From positions 1-12,803 of the forward strand of contig USJP01000015.1 of the NCBI GenBank assembly GCA_900555105.1: a stretch of DNA of 12,803 nt, written 5' to 3'. This stretch comes from an uncultured Coriobacteriaceae bacterium (GTDB taxonomy: Bacteria > Actinomycetota > Coriobacteriia > Coriobacteriales > UMGS124). A model generated the notes under the pieces. It was not told where the DNA came from and made no database searches. It saw only the letters and a list, made by a program, of their open reading frames with translations. This document shows, in pieces, positions 7,390 to 12,803 of this stretch. A program made the translations under genes and the position numbers. Positions within the stretch are counted from its first letter, which is position 1; every line of letters begins with the position of its first letter.

Positions 7390-7702
7390 ACCGACCTCCT
7401 TGTCTGCGAACCAACAGCAGCCCAAGCATGTCAGATTCGATGTCACACGCGCGTCACAGAATGTCACAGGGCGCACCATGCCACGTCTACCTGCCCTTTC
7501 ATTTAAAATAGCCAGGTAGATCGCTCGTCTGCGCACAGCGAAAACCTTCAGCGCTCGAAACCTCGCACCTCTCCACGACATCTCGACAAGTTGTGACTTT
7601 CGCGTCATAAAATAAAAGACTCACATATCCGATGCGAGGGTGTATAGATGTGTGGTCGTTGCGGGTTTTCGCCCTTTTTGCTGATTACCTTTCGAGCCAG
7701 CC
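7390..7702. promoter_or_regulatory. divergent intergenic region between yraN and rplS with repeats
   Basis: About 310 bases without a supported gene. Toward yraN it holds three GTCACA direct repeats (7442-7447, 7453-7458, 7463-7468; TGTGAC when read toward yraN) and an 8-bp inverted repeat, TCTACCTG at 7486-7493 and CAGGTAGA at 7513-7520. The inverted repeat encloses an A/T-rich core whose minus-strand TATTTT (7505-7510) could be a -10 element for the yraN operon, though no good -35 is visible. CGAAAACCT (7539-7547) recurs as CGAAACCT (7556-7563). A/T-rich sequence lies at 7605-7618. Operator function is inference. Confidence 0.45.
7395..7401 (-). promoter_or_regulatory. ribosome binding site that fixes the yraN start
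   Basis: AAGGAGG, the complement of the 16S rRNA 3' tail, lies 5 nt before the ATG at 7389. No such site precedes the other in-frame ATGs at 7479, 7581 or 7608, so the shorter protein is chosen. Confidence 0.85.
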
Positions 7703-7731
7703 TTGCTCCAATCGAATGATTCCCCTATACT
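7703..7731 (+). promoter_or_regulatory. sigma-70-type promoter of rplS
   Basis: TTGCTC (7703-7708) and TATACT (7726-7731) are separated by exactly 17 nt, a good -35/-10 pair. Transcription would start near 7738, leaving a leader of about 60 nt before the rplS start codon. Confidence 0.75.
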
Positions 7732-7749
7732 TTTCTGCTTGTAAAAGAC

Positions 7750-7768
7750 GGGTAGGCGAACCCTGCCC
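7750..7768 (+). promoter_or_regulatory. hairpin in the rplS mRNA leader
   Basis: GGGTAGG (7750-7756) pairs with CCTGCCC (7762-7768) around a CGAAC loop: six Watson-Crick pairs and one G-U. It sits in the predicted 5' leader, about 30 nt before the rplS start. Ribosomal protein genes are often autoregulated through such leaders; whether this one binds L19 is not shown by the sequence. Confidence 0.5.
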
Positions 7769-7796
7769 TTGCGACTTTCGAGGAACGGAAACAAGA

Positions 7797-8138
7797 ATGG
7801 ATTACATCCGCGCAATTGAGGCTCAGCAGCTTCGCGATGACCTTCCCAAGATGCGTGTCGGTGACACCGTCAAGGTGCACTACCGCATTAAGGAGGGCAA
7901 CCGTGAGCGTATTCAGGCTTTCGAGGGCGTTGTCATTCGCCTGAGCGGTCCTGGCGCCCGCGAGACCTTCACCGTCCGTAAGATCTCCTACGGCGTTGGC
8001 GTCGAGCGTACCTTCCCGGTTCACTCTCCCAAGATTGCCAAGCTCGAGGTTCTGCGTCACGGTCACGTGCGTCGCGCCAAGCTCTACTACCTGCGCGACA
8101 AGGTGGGCAAGGCTGCCCGTCTGCGCGAGGTTCGCTAG
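7797..8138 (+). CDS. rplS: 50S ribosomal protein L19
   Basis: Protein of 113 residues, the normal L19 length, found at the 30S-50S interface. Family hallmarks run throughout: [50 protein letters not shown] and [18 protein letters not shown]. The ATG at 7797 fits the conserved N-terminus; the ribosome binding site is modest (AGGA at 7781-7784, about 12 nt away). The frame is open upstream of the ATG, but only across the promoter and leader. Codon use is more uniform than in its neighbours (many CGT, GGC, AAG), as expected for a highly expressed gene. It has its own promoter and a strong terminator, so it is probably transcribed mainly alone, with rnhB next downstream. Confidence 0.98.
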   Translation: MDYIRAIEAQQLRDDLPKMRVGDTVKVHYRIKEGNRERIQAFEGVVIRLSGPGARETFTVRKISYGVGVERTFPVHSPKIAKLEVLRHGHVRRAKLYYLRDKVGKAARLREVR

Positions 8139-8159
8139 TCACTCGCTTTGCTTTACAGC

Positions 8160-8196
8160 AAAAGGCGTCGTCCTTGTGGGCGGCGCCTTTTTTATT
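8160..8196 (+). terminator. rho-independent terminator after rplS
   Basis: A 14-bp stem (8160-8173 with 8178-8191, containing G-U pairs) closes on the loop TTGT and runs into six T residues (8188-8193). It begins 21 nt after the rplS stop and ends about 20 nt before the rnhB start, so rnhB expression from the rplS promoter would need readthrough. Confidence 0.9.
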
Positions 8197-8213
8197 GTCT
8201 GAAAGGCCGTCCA

Positions 8214-9032
8214 ATGTCTGCTTCCCCCATGTCGCATCAATCAAGCCATGAGGCCAAACCCCTCTCCTGCGCCCAGATTAAAAGCCTCTTTGACGCTTGC
8301 CAGTTTGATGACCTTCCCGCTTTTATCGCGGCACATGAGACGGATTCTCGCAAGCAAATCCAAACCCTTGTGGCACGCGCTCGTCGTCAGCAGGCCAAAG
8401 AACTCGCCGAACGGCAGCGGGTTATGGGGATGTATGAAACGATGCGCTCCTTGGGTGGCGACGGGGTCGTCATCGGTGTCGACGAAGTCGGACGCGGCCC
8501 CTTGGCTGGACCCTTGACCGTGGCAGCGGTTGCACTGCGCAGCGACGACCCCATCTGGGGCATCAACGACTCCAAGCAGCTGACCCCAGAGACGCGCGAA
8601 CATCTAGCGGCCCAAATCAAGGAGCGCGCCTTGGCCTGGGGCATCTGCCATATTCCACCTGCACAAATCGACGAGCGCGGCATGGCGGCATGCCTGCATG
8701 CGGCAATGCTCCAAGCGGTTGAGAACACAGGGCTCGAGCCTGACAGCGTCTTGATAGACGGCGTACCCCTGCACATTCATCCCAAGGAAACGTGCATCGT
8801 AAAAGGCGACGCAAAGGTTGCCTGCATCGCAGCGGCCAGCATTGTCGCAAAGGTCGCCCGTGACACGATGATGTGCGAGGCAGCCAAGCTTTACCCTGAC
8901 TATGGCTTTGAACAAAACAAGGGCTATGGCTCAGCCGAGCACATTGCGGCAATTGAGCGAATCGGACTCTCCCCCATCCATCGTCGCAGCTTTTGCCGCA
9001 ACATCACTTTGCCGCAAACTACAACCGAGTAG
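8214..9032 (+). CDS. rnhB: ribonuclease HII
   Basis: RNase HII of 272 residues, of the longer Bacillus-like type with an N-terminal extension (about 1-85, containing LFDACQFDDLPAFI and RKQIQTLVARARRQQAKE). The enzyme nicks RNA-DNA hybrids and starts removal of single ribonucleotides from DNA. The catalytic site is visible: D90 and E91 in GVDEVGRGPLAGP, D182 in LIDGV and D199 in KGDAKVACIAAASIVAKVARD-type sequence. NDSKQL (118-123) and YPDYGFEQNKGYG (227-239) are also conserved. The start at 8214 has AAAGG about 7 nt upstream; a second ATG at 8229 is possible. It lies just after the rplS terminator, and no separate promoter is evident. Its stop codon directly abuts that of dgt. Confidence 0.96.
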   Translation: MSASPMSHQSSHEAKPLSCAQIKSLFDACQFDDLPAFIAAHETDSRKQIQTLVARARRQQAKELAERQRVMGMYETMRSLGGDGVVIGVDEVGRGPLAGPLTVAAVALRSDDPIWGINDSKQLTPETREHLAAQIKERALAWGICHIPPAQIDERGMAACLHAAMLQAVENTGLEPDSVLIDGVPLHIHPKETCIVKGDAKVACIAAASIVAKVARDTMMCEAAKLYPDYGFEQNKGYGSAEHIAAIERIGLSPIHRRSFCRNITLPQTTTE

Positions 9033-10088
9033 CTAGCGCAACCGCGTCGCCCAATTCTGCGGTACCGCCAGCTCCTCAAACATATGCACGGCATATCGGT
9101 CGGTCATACCTGCAATGAAGTCGCTCACCTCGACAATGACGCCATCTTGGGGCCTCCTGCGATATTCGGGCGGCACCTGGTCGAAGTGGTCGAAGTAATA
9201 ATCAAACAGATACTCGATAAGGCGGTCGGCTTTGGGCTCCTCCGCCTTTGCGTCAGAGGCGGCATAGACGTTTTCAAACAGGAACGACCGCAGCTCCATC
9301 ATGGCACCCCATATTTTGTCCGACATCGCGATATCGTCGCCCAGTGAGGCGGAATTAGTGATCATGTCCTCCACAAGCGTCGTGATGCGCTCAGTAGAGG
9401 TGTGTCCCAGAAGACGATGCGTGCTCTCGGGCAGCTGATTTTCGCGAAGTATGCCAGCCCGTATGGCATCGTCGATGTCATGGTTGACATAGGCGATGCG
9501 GTCGGCCGTTGCCACGATGCGACCCTCGAGGGTCTCAGCGCGCTTCTGACCGTTATGACAAAGGATTCCGTCCACCACCTCACGCGTGAGGTTCAACCCT
9601 TCGCCGTCATGTTCCAAATATTCAACGACGCGCACCGACTGCTCGCTATGCTCAAAAAGACCCTCCGCCTGCTCGGACGGCAACCCCCGGTGACGTGCAA
9701 TAACGCGACACAGCGAAGCCTCACCGGTATGGCCGAACGGCGTGTGACCCAGGTCATGGCCCAAGGCAATCGCCTCGATGAGGTCTTCGTTGAGAGCAAG
9801 GCCACGTCCAATTGAACGGGCTATCTGCGCGACCTCCAACGTATGGGTGAGTCGCGTACGGAAATGATCGCCTTCAGGCGAGAGAAAGACCTGCGTCTTG
9901 TGCGAAAGGCGCCTGAACGACTTCGAGTGCAAAATCCGGTCGCGATCGCGTTGGAAAGCCGTACGGAACGGGTCCTCCTCAATAGAATGCAAACGACCCA
10001 GGGTCTCGTCAGAGAAGGCGGCGCAAGGTGAAAGGGCGGCGTGCTCCAAGGCCTCGCGGTCAATCCTACTCATCACTTTGAACGCCAT
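9033..10088 (-). CDS. dgt: dGTPase-like HD-domain deoxynucleotide triphosphohydrolase
   Basis: HD-superfamily protein of 351 residues. Family members hydrolyse dGTP or other dNTPs to the nucleoside and tripolyphosphate, adjusting dNTP pools. Metal-site motifs are clear: H82 in RTRLTHTLEVAQIAR, H111 and D112 in GHDLGHTPFGHTGE, and the distal D204 in DRIAYVNHDIDDA. The N-terminal YR-type segment DPFRTAFQRDRDRILHSKSFRRLSHKTQV (39-67) is typical of Dgt-like proteins. The start at 10088 follows AGGAGG (10097-10102) by 8 nt; an ATG at 10073 is a weaker alternative. The true substrate is not determinable from sequence, because many members are annotated only as dGTPase-like. The gene is convergent with rnhB with zero gap and lies downstream of ppdK behind a probable terminator. 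Confidence 0.93.
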   Translation of the reverse strand: MAFKVMSRIDREALEHAALSPCAAFSDETLGRLHSIEEDPFRTAFQRDRDRILHSKSFRRLSHKTQVFLSPEGDHFRTRLTHTLEVAQIARSIGRGLALNEDLIEAIALGHDLGHTPFGHTGEASLCRVIARHRGLPSEQAEGLFEHSEQSVRVVEYLEHDGEGLNLTREVVDGILCHNGQKRAETLEGRIVATADRIAYVNHDIDDAIRAGILRENQLPESTHRLLGHTSTERITTLVEDMITNSASLGDDIAMSDKIWGAMMELRSFLFENVYAASDAKAEEPKADRLIEYLFDYYFDHFDQVPPEYRRRPQDGVIVEVSDFIAGMTDRYAVHMFEELAVPQNWATRLR

Positions 10089-10127
10089 GCGATCACCCTC
10101 CTGCGCATCTAAACCCACTGGGTGCAC

Positions 10128-10136
10128 TTTATACCA
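10128..10136 (-). promoter_or_regulatory. candidate extended -10 promoter for dgt
   Basis: On the minus strand TGGTATAAA matches the extended -10 pattern TGnTATAAT with one mismatch, 40 nt before the dgt start. No convincing -35 is present, as expected for extended -10 promoters. An 11-bp palindrome ACCCACTGGGT (10113-10123) lies just downstream, near the presumed start site. Confidence 0.45.
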
Positions 10137-10170
10137 AAACGGGCGCACCCCCCCATATTGGATGCGCCCG
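10136..10170 (-). terminator. probable terminator of ppdK
   Basis: CGGGCGCA (10140-10147) and TGCGCCCG (10163-10170) form a perfect 8-bp G+C-rich stem, 62 nt beyond the ppdK stop. On the minus strand the stem is followed by only four T residues. The loop includes a run of seven G on the transcript. The short T tract makes termination likely but perhaps incomplete. Confidence 0.65.
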
Positions 10171-10232
10171 CATCAACGAACTGTAACACTGTCCGAGAAG
10201 CCTCGAAAGGCCTCACGGAATCTCAAACGCGC

Positions 10233-12803
<2,571 letters not shown>

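Noticed and set aside
6779..7519. Ser/Thr/Ala-rich plus-strand frame opposite yraN
   Set aside because: It is the mirror of the acidic yraN extension (Glu/Asp codons read antisense as Ser/Phe/Leu); no start signal and no family motif.
7660..7685. GGGTTTTCGCCC followed by T5 as a terminator before rplS
   Set aside because: Only about four pairs in the stem and no gene on the plus strand upstream that it would serve.
10148..10154. Run of seven C as a phase-variation tract
   Set aside because: It lies in the loop of the ppdK terminator, outside any coding region or promoter spacer, so length change would have little effect.

Overview
The window is a G+C-rich bacterial chromosome segment holding housekeeping genes. 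The gene set suggests a Gram-positive, probably a Coriobacteriia-type actinobacterium: trmFO and a comM-dprA-trmFO-xerC block of the Firmicutes kind sit beside ppdK, with high G+C and strong AGGAGG-type ribosome binding sites. This taxonomic guess is inference from gene content, not a search. I see no IS element, phage gene, CRISPR array or defence system.

Layout. 1-277: the 5' part of a tRNA-Gln(CTG) gene on the minus strand with a near-consensus promoter, then the start region of engB. 278-1347: engB (+) and rnhA (-) converge and share the bases of their stop codons. 1406-7389: a tightly packed minus-strand operon in the order yraN, comM, dprA, trmFO, xerC, with overlaps of 1, 4 and 11 nt and one 32-nt gap. 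It joins a nuclease-fold protein, DNA uptake/recombination factors, a tRNA methylase and the chromosome-dimer recombinase. 7390-7796: a divergent intergenic region with an rplS promoter and leader hairpin and, toward yraN, direct and inverted repeats. 7797-9032: rplS and rnhB (+), separated by a strong terminator. 9033-10088: dgt (-), whose stop codon abuts that of rnhB. 10233-12803: ppdK (-), which runs off the right end.

The main anomalies are two. trmFO is broken: its frame shifts at a 4-base tandem duplication, and about seven codons of a conserved family segment (the DAAxPIV region) are missing at the same place. YraN, normally a protein of about 120 residues, carries about 280 extra N-terminal residues that are acidic, of low complexity and contain a 12-residue repeat. 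The remaining observations are regulatory or architectural. I found no convincing undescribed system; the elongated YraN heading a ComM-DprA operon is the closest candidate.
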